Source: Shewanella halifaxensis HAW-EB4
Lineage (GTDB): Bacteria; Pseudomonadota; Gammaproteobacteria; Enterobacterales; Shewanellaceae
Reading direction: 5' to 3'
Length of the DNA stretch: 64,000 bases
Assembly: GCF_000019185.1 (NCBI RefSeq)
Contig: NC_010334.1
Location: forward strand, 2,046,001-2,110,000
Shown here: positions 27,950 to 35,111 of the stretch, piece by piece
Numbering within the stretch: position 1 is the stretch's first letter
How the letters are laid out: each line of letters begins with the position of its first letter
Made by a program: the position numbers and the translations under genes
Notes under the pieces: model-generated
Database searches by the model: none
Told to the model about the DNA's origin: nothing
What the model saw: only the letters and a program-made list of their open reading frames with translations

Positions 27950-28088
27950 TTGACACTGAACAATAGCGCGACTCCGCGCTTTTGGGTTTACAGTGTTTAG
28001 ATACAAGTGTTTAGACGCGAGTGTTTGGATTTACAAGAGTAAGATCGGTAATTAGTCACCGTTGACTCAATAGCTAAAGGAAATGGAT

Positions 28089-28583
28089 ATGAAAGGCTTA
28101 AATAAAGGGCTGTTAGTTAGCCTAGGATTGTCACTTACTGTAACGCTGGGTTTAACAGGTTGTGGCGATGATGTGGGCAAGGTGAGTTTAGGCTTATTTA
28201 CCACCAAAGATGTGGTTATTGATGCTAGGCACGACCCAAAAATCCCAGGTGTGACTTGTCATATTAGCCGCATTGAGGCCGACTTAAGTCTTGCTGACCC
28301 ATCGGATATGAGTATTTCTTGTCGTCAAACGGGGCCTATCACCGCAGCTGAAATTGCTAATATCGATAAGAGTAAAAACGGCGAAGTGGTGTTTAAAGAG
28401 TCGTTAAGTATCTTGTTTAAATCGCTTAAAGTGCGCCGCATTTATGATGCTAAAAACCAAACCTTACTGTATCTGTCTTATTCCACCAAAGAGACTAACG
28501 GTAGTCACAAACATGCGCTTTCGACTGTGCCACTCTATGGTACTGAAGCGTGGATCCCAGGTGGGGCTGTTATTAATCACTAA
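28089..28583 (+). CDS. creA: CreA family protein, lipoprotein form
   Basis: A 164-residue exported protein. The N-terminal signal peptide ends with lipobox LTGC (Cys25), so a lipoprotein with Gly at +2. The mature part has the CreA core: DARHDPKIPGVTCHISRI, LADPSDMSISCRQTGPI and LSILFKSLKVRRIYD. Two cysteines (in GVTCH and ISCRQ) are conserved and probably disulphide-bonded. Function in E. coli is unknown. ATG chosen seven bases after AGGA; an ATG two codons earlier overlaps that site. A terminator lies about 150 bp downstream. Confidence 0.88.
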   Translation: MKGLNKGLLVSLGLSLTVTLGLTGCGDDVGKVSLGLFTTKDVVIDARHDPKIPGVTCHISRIEADLSLADPSDMSISCRQTGPITAAEIANIDKSKNGEVVFKESLSILFKSLKVRRIYDAKNQTLLYLSYSTKETNGSHKHALSTVPLYGTEAWIPGGAVINH

Positions 28584-28735
28584 TCTGCCCGAGACTTAGA
28601 TTTACTCACTCTTTATAAATGAGCTCTGATAAATGGGCTTAGTTATTGAGTCTAAGAGCTGAGCTTAATGATCAGTTCGTTTAATCAGTTCGCTTAGTCA
28701 GTGAATTTAGTTAATCAGCATGAGTGTCAGCATAT

Positions 28736-28764
28736 AAAAGGGCGAATATGATCCGCCCTTTTTG
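28736..28764 (+). terminator. Terminator downstream of creA
   Basis: AAAAGGGCG/CGCCCTTTT stem with about nine-base loop and five-T tail. Confidence 0.75.
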
Positions 28765-28860
28765 CTTTCTGTGTTTTGGCCTAGAATGTGTACCTTGTGC
28801 AGAAGTGTGTGTTCCATTCTTTAAGCTGTAGAACCGTTGAGCTAGCCGTGACAGGAAAAA

Positions 28861-29433
28861 CTAATCGTTAATGAGCGCATTAACAGTACCAGCGACAGAA
28901 TCATAGATGATTTTTATATCGGCTTGTAGGCGGCCTTTTGTGTCCCCTAGAGTGCGCAGCACATAGGTACACTGTGTTTGACCATCGGGATTACTAGCAG
29001 CTTGATGACGGTAGGCTTGAAAGTCACTGTCATTGTCTACGCTAGATAATGAAACACTGACAGGCTCTTGTTGCAGGGTATTCCATAAATCGACGCAGCC
29101 TTGTTCACCTTTACCGATATTCGTCGGTTGCCCCATAGGGTTGCCTTTATCTATCCCGAGTGGGTAGCCAAAACTATTCATATCAAGCTCGCCACCAGCA
29201 AAGTCGGGAAGATCGTTCATTGCAGCAACTCCCGAGGTAAGCTGCCATTTGGTATGGGAGAAGGTGACCGACTGCTGCAGCGCCGCCGCCGTTGCTTTGA
29301 CACGTGCAACCTCAGCATCTCGCTTTAAGTCAACATACTTGGCTGTTGCAATGACGGCTAATATGCCAAGCACAATAATCACGATGACAAGCTCAATTAG
29401 GGTAAAGCCTCTAGAAGCGGTGGGGCGATGCAT
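28861..29433 (-). CDS. Type IV pilin-like protein (MSHA pilin-like)
   Basis: A 190-residue prepilin. A short basic leader ends RG and is followed by FTLIELVIVIIVLGILAVIA, the class-III prepilin N-methylation motif with Glu5, cleaved by PilD. The C-terminal globular domain has two well-spaced cysteines (QGCVDLW and TQCTYVL), typical of the pilin D-region, and a mid-protein resemblance to MshA/MshB. No other pilus gene is nearby, so this is an orphan pilin or minor pilin used by a machine encoded elsewhere. Confidence 0.88.
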   Translation of the reverse strand: MHRPTASRGFTLIELVIVIIVLGILAVIATAKYVDLKRDAEVARVKATAAALQQSVTFSHTKWQLTSGVAAMNDLPDFAGGELDMNSFGYPLGIDKGNPMGQPTNIGKGEQGCVDLWNTLQQEPVSVSLSSVDNDSDFQAYRHQAASNPDGQTQCTYVLRTLGDTKGRLQADIKIIYDSVAGTVNALIND

Positions 29434-29530
29434 TGAAAATATTCTCTAAATTCGGTGATCTACATTTTCGATAATAGAGTATTTACTACCAGTTGCGGAA
29501 GTAAATGTTTCTAAAGTAATCAATATAATA

Positions 29531-29553
29531 AAGCCGACGTTAGAGGTCGGCTT
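29531..29553 (-). terminator. Terminator of metC
   Basis: AAGCCGAC/GTCGGCTT stem, seven-base loop. On the minus strand it is followed by TATTATATTG. It lies about 80 bp past the metC stop codon. Confidence 0.65.
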
Positions 29554-29633
29554 GTGGCGGGAGAGCTTTGTCTGAACTAAGAGTGAGCTTTGCCTTAACT
29601 TAGTCTGAGCTAGGAGTGAACTTAACCAGAGCT

Positions 29634-30812
29634 TTAAGCGTTCAATACTCGATTGTAGCGCTCAAAGGCAGCCTCAAGATCGGCAATCAGGTCATCGACA
29701 TTTTCAAGACCAATATGCAAACGGATAAGTGGCTTACTACTGTCCCATTGTGTTGCTGTACGTAGTTTGTCGATGCCAAATACCCCTAAAATTAAGCTTT
29801 CAAATCCGCCCCAAGAAAAGCCCATTTTAAAATGCTGCATATTTTCAACGAATGCAGTGACCGAGTGAACATCGCCTTGTTTTAAGACAAACGAAAACAG
29901 TCCGTTTGACGCGCTAAAATCGCGTTTAAAAAACTCATGGCCAGGGCATGACTCAAAAGCGGGGTGACGCAGATGATCCACTTCAGGGCGACTAGCAAGC
30001 CAGTTAGCCACTTTTAATGCATTTTGTTCATGCTGGGCTAAACGAATACCCAAGGTCCTCAGCCCTCGGCTAGCAAGGTATACATCATCTGGTGAGGTGC
30101 ATTGACCAAGCAGGTAACTATTTTCTCGTAGTTGTTCCCAATGTTTTTCGTTCGCGGTGGCGGTGCCCATCATCACATCTGAATGACCAACAATGTACTT
30201 TGTCGCCGCTTGAATTGAGATATCGACGCCCATCTCAAATGGACGCGAGTTTATTGGCGATGCCCAGGTATTATCGAGCATCACCACGATATCGTGTTGG
30301 TGGGCTATACGGCTCAGTGTTGGCACATCTTGCACTTCCATGGTGATTGAACCTGGAGACTCTAGGAACAGCACCTTGGTGTTAGGCTGGATTAACGCTT
30401 CGATGCCATCACCAATCATAGGATCGTAATAGGTGGTTTCGATGCCGTAACCCGCAAGTAATTTATGACACAGATCGCGAGTGGGCTCATAGACGCTATC
30501 GACCATAAGCAGATGATCACCCGCTTTTAAAAATGACAGTAGACTATTACTGATGGCAGCACTTCCTGACGGATACAGCGCCGTACCTACGCCGCCTTCG
30601 AGTTCGGCTATGGCTGCTTGAAACGCAAAATGAGTGGGTCCGCCGCGACGACCATAAAACAGTTCGCCGTTGGCTTTGTTTTTAGCCGCAAAACGGAGAT
30701 CTTCCATGGTATCGAACACCATCGTCGAGGCTCGGTAAACTGGCGGGTTAATCACCCCTTGGGTCCATTTCTTATCTCGGCCTAGACTGATTATCTGCGT
30801 TTCTTTTTTCAT
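29634..30812 (-). CDS. metC: Cystathionine beta-lyase MetC
   Basis: PLP enzyme cleaving cystathionine to homocysteine, pyruvate and ammonia in methionine synthesis. The 392-residue length is close to E. coli MetC (395). The phosphate-binding YPSGSAAISNSLL, the LDNTWASPI block and the Schiff-base lysine in IQAATKYIVGHSDVMMG are present. I start at ATG giving MKKETQIISLGR; a further ATG 14 codons upstream also lies in frame. AGATGTTAAGATGGCT just upstream of the chosen start faintly resembles tandem MetJ boxes (5/8 and 6/8 matches), which I regard as suggestive only. Confidence 0.94.
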   Translation of the reverse strand: MKKETQIISLGRDKKWTQGVINPPVYRASTMVFDTMEDLRFAAKNKANGELFYGRRGGPTHFAFQAAIAELEGGVGTALYPSGSAAISNSLLSFLKAGDHLLMVDSVYEPTRDLCHKLLAGYGIETTYYDPMIGDGIEALIQPNTKVLFLESPGSITMEVQDVPTLSRIAHQHDIVVMLDNTWASPINSRPFEMGVDISIQAATKYIVGHSDVMMGTATANEKHWEQLRENSYLLGQCTSPDDVYLASRGLRTLGIRLAQHEQNALKVANWLASRPEVDHLRHPAFESCPGHEFFKRDFSASNGLFSFVLKQGDVHSVTAFVENMQHFKMGFSWGGFESLILGVFGIDKLRTATQWDSSKPLIRLHIGLENVDDLIADLEAAFERYNRVLNA

Positions 30813-30946
30813 CGGTCGAATTCCATTAGTTTGTATTTTTAGCCATCTTAACATCTAAACGGCCAAAATAAAGTGTCATTATCTTCAACATTCGCTTTCA
30901 GGAGCAGTTTTCAATTTTGCCATTGTTTGAAACAGGCCTAACACTT

Positions 30947-33130
30947 TTAAAGACCTTCTTTGCTTATTGGTAGTTTAATCGTGATCTTAACGCCGCTAAC
31001 ATTTCCGGCCTTATCTTGGGTATTACAGGCGCTAATTTTACCGTCATGAAATTGGCAAATAAGTCTAGCGATATAAAGACCCAAGCCTAGGTGCGGCTTA
31101 TCTTGGGCTTTTTGCGCTCGCACAGATACCATGGACTCAAAAATCTGCTCAGCCATGTTCTCTGGTAGTGCCGGCCCTTGGTTACTGACGCTCAGTACGG
31201 CGAATTTATTTTTCAGTTTTAGCACAACATTAATTGAGCTGTCGGGATGGCTAAACTCTTGGGCGTTAGCGATGAGTTTATCCATTAGCTGGGCGATATA
31301 TTCAGGCACCCCTAATACCGCAATACTCTCTTGGGTAATATCGAGCTCAAATGCTTGATTGGGGTAGGTCATTTGATAGCCCTGCATGCAGCCGTTGATG
31401 ACTTTTTCTAGCGGAAAAACAGTAGTGTCGGCATGAGATAAGCTTGCTTCTAAACGAGTGGCTTCGCTCATATTGTTTAAGATCATATTCAGGCGATTAA
31501 CGCCTTCTTGTGCCCGGTCAACATATTTGCGACTATCGGGGCTAAGCTGTTGCAGGCCAAGATGCTCTAGCGATGAGCGCACCACTGCAACGGGGGTGCG
31601 CAGCTCGTGAGATAAACGCGAAGACATGTTTTCTAAGTAATGAGTATATTGGCTTAAGCGGCTAACGATACTGGCGAAACTTCGCGATAGATCGCCGATC
31701 TCATCACGGACTTTAGAGCCCTGAATTTCATTTTTTATTCGCCCTTGGCTATCGATCGCTTGCTCGGCTTCGTCACGCAATTTGCGAATACGGCTTGAGA
31801 TATTCGAAGCAAAGAAAAATAGCGCTAAGGTGCCCATACTCATGATGGTTAAAATCACGTTAAACAGCTTTTCTAAGGCTTTGTTTCTTAAGGTTCGAAT
31901 GCCGTGAGTGGTTTCTTCGGCAATCACCACTCCCATCACTTTATCATCAATCCAAATAGGGCTAGCGGCCGCGAGCACCACCGCTTTGTTGTCGGGGGTT
32001 AAGCGCCACGTTGAGCCTTGCTCGCCGTTTAAGGCTTTAGAGATATGACTCCCTTGCAACACAGTGGAGTCTTGCAAGGAATCGATAAAGTCTTTAGCTG
32101 GTGTGGTCAGAATTTTGTAGTAAAGCGGATGCAAGTATTTATGTTTGAATTGCTCCCAGCCAGAGTTGTCATCGTTATCGACATTAGCACGTGACCAGAC
32201 GCTATTATCTGAGCGAATATCGCCGGACTTTGCTAATACGCGGCCGTGTTTATCGACCACCCAAATACGAGAGCTATTATGGCTCATGCCTTTAATAATA
32301 CTTTCGATTTCAGGTGAGGGGACAAGTACGGTGCCCAGCTTGCTGACATCATCGATTGCTGAGGTACCGACCACGGCATCTAATACGCGGCTTTTTTTAT
32401 CGTTTACGTCATAAACGGCAAAGCCGAGTTTACTGCCGACCATATTAAGCGGGATCCTGAGTTCGACATTGTAGCCTTGTTTACTCTTGGTCCACTTACC
32501 CTGAATTTTAACTTCCGGTGTTACAGGGGTTGAAAGGCTAGGATCTTCAGGCAGTTCGAAGGCGCTTATCCAGCCATCTTGTGTGGTTGCAACAATATAA
32601 CGGCGAAACTTGCCATCGGGTGCGAGTGTAGCGATGGCAATATGATCGTTATTATCTATGCTAAGACTGTTTTTTCCGCGGTAAACAACGTGTGGATCGC
32701 TAACTTCGAAAAAGGCGTACAGATAGCCGGCGTATTTGCCTACCATATGGGTAAAGCTGAGGTTTAACGGCTGGTTTTCATTACGTTTATAGATTTGATA
32801 ATCATCGCCGTAATTAAGTGCACGATGGCGATAGCTACTCCAATCCGCCAGTTTACCGTCGAGTTGAATAGGCCCTGAAAGTGGGTAAGCGTACAGATCG
32901 CGGCCCTTTTCAACCTGAGTTAAAAAGCTTGCTTGGCTATCAAAGAGTTTTGGTCTTTCGTGCAGGGCGGTTGCCAGTGCTTGGGTTGTGCCTTCTAAGG
33001 TTTTCTCTTGGCCGTGGCGCAGGTATTTCTCCATCTCCCACACGTACTGATAACCTAACCAAGGTAAGCAGAGTAAGAACAAAGACAATACTGCGACTTT
33101 AGTGCGCAGCCCGATTGGCAAATTAAACAT
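30947..33130 (-). CDS. pdsS: Dedicated sortase system sensor histidine kinase (PdsS type)
   Basis: A 727-residue inner-membrane kinase. TM1 is at residues 13-31, then a periplasmic region of about 400 residues whose first half looks like a CBM9-type beta-sandwich: IQLDGKLADWSSY, YLYAFFEVSDP, DNNDHIAIATL and YNVELRIPLNMVG. TM2 is near 420-445, followed by HAMP, the H-box SHELRTP with His508, an N-box with ANAQEFSHP and a G-box LGLGLYIARLI. Gene context (response regulator, OmpA-like protein, LPXTG protein, sortase) matches the proteobacterial dedicated sortase system defined in TIGRFAM. It would phosphorylate the adjacent response regulator; the signal is unknown. Confidence 0.87.
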   Translation of the reverse strand: MFNLPIGLRTKVAVLSLFLLCLPWLGYQYVWEMEKYLRHGQEKTLEGTTQALATALHERPKLFDSQASFLTQVEKGRDLYAYPLSGPIQLDGKLADWSSYRHRALNYGDDYQIYKRNENQPLNLSFTHMVGKYAGYLYAFFEVSDPHVVYRGKNSLSIDNNDHIAIATLAPDGKFRRYIVATTQDGWISAFELPEDPSLSTPVTPEVKIQGKWTKSKQGYNVELRIPLNMVGSKLGFAVYDVNDKKSRVLDAVVGTSAIDDVSKLGTVLVPSPEIESIIKGMSHNSSRIWVVDKHGRVLAKSGDIRSDNSVWSRANVDNDDNSGWEQFKHKYLHPLYYKILTTPAKDFIDSLQDSTVLQGSHISKALNGEQGSTWRLTPDNKAVVLAAASPIWIDDKVMGVVIAEETTHGIRTLRNKALEKLFNVILTIMSMGTLALFFFASNISSRIRKLRDEAEQAIDSQGRIKNEIQGSKVRDEIGDLSRSFASIVSRLSQYTHYLENMSSRLSHELRTPVAVVRSSLEHLGLQQLSPDSRKYVDRAQEGVNRLNMILNNMSEATRLEASLSHADTTVFPLEKVINGCMQGYQMTYPNQAFELDITQESIAVLGVPEYIAQLMDKLIANAQEFSHPDSSINVVLKLKNKFAVLSVSNQGPALPENMAEQIFESMVSVRAQKAQDKPHLGLGLYIARLICQFHDGKISACNTQDKAGNVSGVKITIKLPISKEGL

Positions 33131-33299
33131 GGCGTAACAACTACCTAAATGATGGCCATTAATTATGACCTGAAGATGACTCGACTATAACCCTATCCAT
33201 GAGTTAACTAATGAGCCTGTTTATAAACTAATTCATTAACTATTTATATCGCAGAAATGATGAGCTACAGACTGTGACAAACCACATTGATGATCGCGG

Positions 33300-33992
33300 C
33301 TAATTGTGAGAGTCCCAGCGATAGCCCATGCCGTATACGGTATCGATACAATCAAAGTTAGGGTCTTGGGCGATAAACTTCTTTCTAATACGTTTTACAT
33401 GGGAAGTAATCGTCGAATCATCGACGAATATTTTCGCTTCTTGCATCAACTCTTGACGTTGGCGTACATGTCCAGGGCGCTTAGCGAGCGCGTGCACCAT
33501 CCAAAATTCGGTTACGGTAAGCTCAATCTGTATAGCGTTCCAAAATACCTGCATGCGGTTAACATCGATTGTAAGCAGGCCATGTTCAACGATATGGCTT
33601 TCATCATTGCTGACATTTTTTAGATCTGAGCGTCTGAACAGTGCGGCCAATCTGGCGATAAGATGTGGAAAGCTGACATCTTTGCTCAAGTAATCATCGG
33701 CACCAAGGCGCAGGCCACATACGGTATCAAAATCACTGTCGCGCGCGGTCAAAAAAATAATTGGCAGGGTGCTAGACATGGCTCTCAATGATTGGCACAG
33801 AGTAAAACCGCCATCGATTTCATTTTCAAGGCCGATATCGATAATCGCCAGATCGGGCAGACGGGTGTTAAACGCCAACATCGCTTGCGGGCGGTTGGCA
33901 TAAGCTTGTACACAATAACCTTGTTGCTGCAAAACCTCTTTGTAGTTTTCTCTGATCGCAGCTTCATCTTCTACTATGGCAATTCGTTTCAT
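33300..33992 (-). CDS. pdsR: Dedicated sortase system response regulator (PdsR type)
   Basis: A 230-residue OmpR/PhoB-family regulator. The receiver domain (1-120) has the phosphoacceptor Asp52 in AIIDIGL, the switch threonine in FLTARDSD and Lys in YLSKDVSF. The winged-helix DNA-binding domain (130-230) ends RIRKKFIAQDPNFDCIDTVY-GMGYRW. It lies upstream of the kinase gene with about 170 bp between, and divergently from the OmpA-like gene across 256 bp, which probably contains its binding sites and the promoter for the sortase genes. Confidence 0.9.
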   Translation of the reverse strand: MKRIAIVEDEAAIRENYKEVLQQQGYCVQAYANRPQAMLAFNTRLPDLAIIDIGLENEIDGGFTLCQSLRAMSSTLPIIFLTARDSDFDTVCGLRLGADDYLSKDVSFPHLIARLAALFRRSDLKNVSNDESHIVEHGLLTIDVNRMQVFWNAIQIELTVTEFWMVHALAKRPGHVRQRQELMQEAKIFVDDSTITSHVKRIRKKFIAQDPNFDCIDTVYGMGYRWDSHN

Positions 33993-34248
33993 ACGTCTTA
34001 ATGATGGCCTTAACTGTCTAATTGATTGTGACTATACAGGAAAATATTACTGTTTGAAGACGTGAACCGTGATTGCCATTTTGTTGCCACAATTGAACCT
34101 CAAAACGACACTTTTGCTCCCCTTAAAAGCCATTTCGGTAGGTTTTAATAGTCTCATCGAATAAAGAGCAGTTAATAAACTTTAAAACGGCAAGCTCAAC
34201 TCGCTAATTTTAATTTAGTTTAAAAATTAACATCCCAAGGGGAATAAC
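33993..34248. promoter_or_regulatory. Divergent control region of the sortase locus
   Basis: 256 bp between the divergent response regulator and OmpA-like genes. The right end is A+T-rich (TTTTAATTTAGTTTAAAAATTAA) before the ribosome binding site AAGGGGA. The location makes it the expected target of the response regulator, but I could not define a repeated binding motif. Confidence 0.4.
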
Positions 34249-34986
34249 ATGAAAAAACAATTTATCTCAACTCTAGTCATTAGCGCATTAGTATTTTCAA
34301 CTCAGGTATCAGCTGAGCAGGTTGTAGACACTGAGCGCAGTAATAATGAAGAACTTATCGGCCTAACTTCTGGCATTGTGCTTGGTGCAGTGGTTGGCGG
34401 CCCTGTCGGAGCAATCATCGGTGCCTTTACCGGCACATTGGTGGGGAAATCGGTAGGCGATGATGGTGAATTGCAAACACAACAAGTCATGCTCGATGAA
34501 AAAGAGCAGGAGCTTATTGTACTGAATCAGCAAAACCAATCGCTAGTTGAGCTTTCAGATCAGTATGAGCAAGCACAGCAACAGCTTACCAGCTTAAAAA
34601 TGGCGCAGGAGCAGAAGTTAACTGAATTGGCATTAGGGCTGAACGTGCAGTTTAAAACGGGCTCTTCGACTATCGAGCCTCACTTTCAAAACCAGCTCAA
34701 TGATATTGCTTATGCGATGTCCCTCTCTCCTGAATTGACACTGGACTTGACAGGTTACGCTGACCGTCGTGGTGATGGTGATTATAACCAAGCGTTATCA
34801 GAGCAGCGTGTAGCAGAAGTCAAAAATTATCTAATAGAGCAGGGCGTTGCAGAGGCGCGTTTGCATAATCAAGCCTACGGCGATTCATCACCTTTGATGG
34901 CGGAGCAAAGTTTTGAGAATGACTTTTTTGATCGTCGCGTGACATTGAAGTTGCAAAATCAAGAAAGCGCCTTGGCTGCCAATTAA
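34249..34986 (+). CDS. pdsO: Sortase-system OmpA family protein (PdsO type)
   Basis: A 245-residue exported protein. Signal peptide 1-23 (ends VSAEQ). A glycine zipper (about 37-65) reads GIVLGAVVGGPVGAIIGAFTG, suited to insertion in the outer membrane. A Gln/Glu-rich coiled coil spans about 80-125. The C-terminal OmpA peptidoglycan-binding domain has LTGYADRRGDGDYNQALSEQ and RVAEVKNYLIEQG. It would connect the outer membrane to peptidoglycan. First plus-strand gene of the sortase operon, 125 bp before the substrate gene; two tandem copies of AATTTAACCGTA lie in that gap. Confidence 0.88.
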   Translation: MKKQFISTLVISALVFSTQVSAEQVVDTERSNNEELIGLTSGIVLGAVVGGPVGAIIGAFTGTLVGKSVGDDGELQTQQVMLDEKEQELIVLNQQNQSLVELSDQYEQAQQQLTSLKMAQEQKLTELALGLNVQFKTGSSTIEPHFQNQLNDIAYAMSLSPELTLDLTGYADRRGDGDYNQALSEQRVAEVKNYLIEQGVAEARLHNQAYGDSSPLMAEQSFENDFFDRRVTLKLQNQESALAAN

Positions 34987-35111
34987 GCCTACTAATTTAA
35001 CCGTAAATTTAACCGTAAGCACCTGTTTGGCCATGTGAGCTAGGCAGGTTAGCACTGCCACAGAGTCTATCTAATCGAGCCTTTGTGGTAGATAAGTAAA
35101 AGGAGTAACAG

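Noticed and set aside
28660..28725. Irregular AATCAGTTCG-like repetition after creA
   Set aside because: Degenerate and short, without consistent period; no function suggested.
30828..30853. MetJ-box-like sequence before metC
   Set aside because: Only 5/8 and 6/8 matches to the consensus; too weak to list as a regulatory feature.
34994..35017. Two tandem copies of AATTTAACCGTA between the OmpA-like and substrate genes
   Set aside because: A simple duplication with no evident role; noted only in the gene entry.
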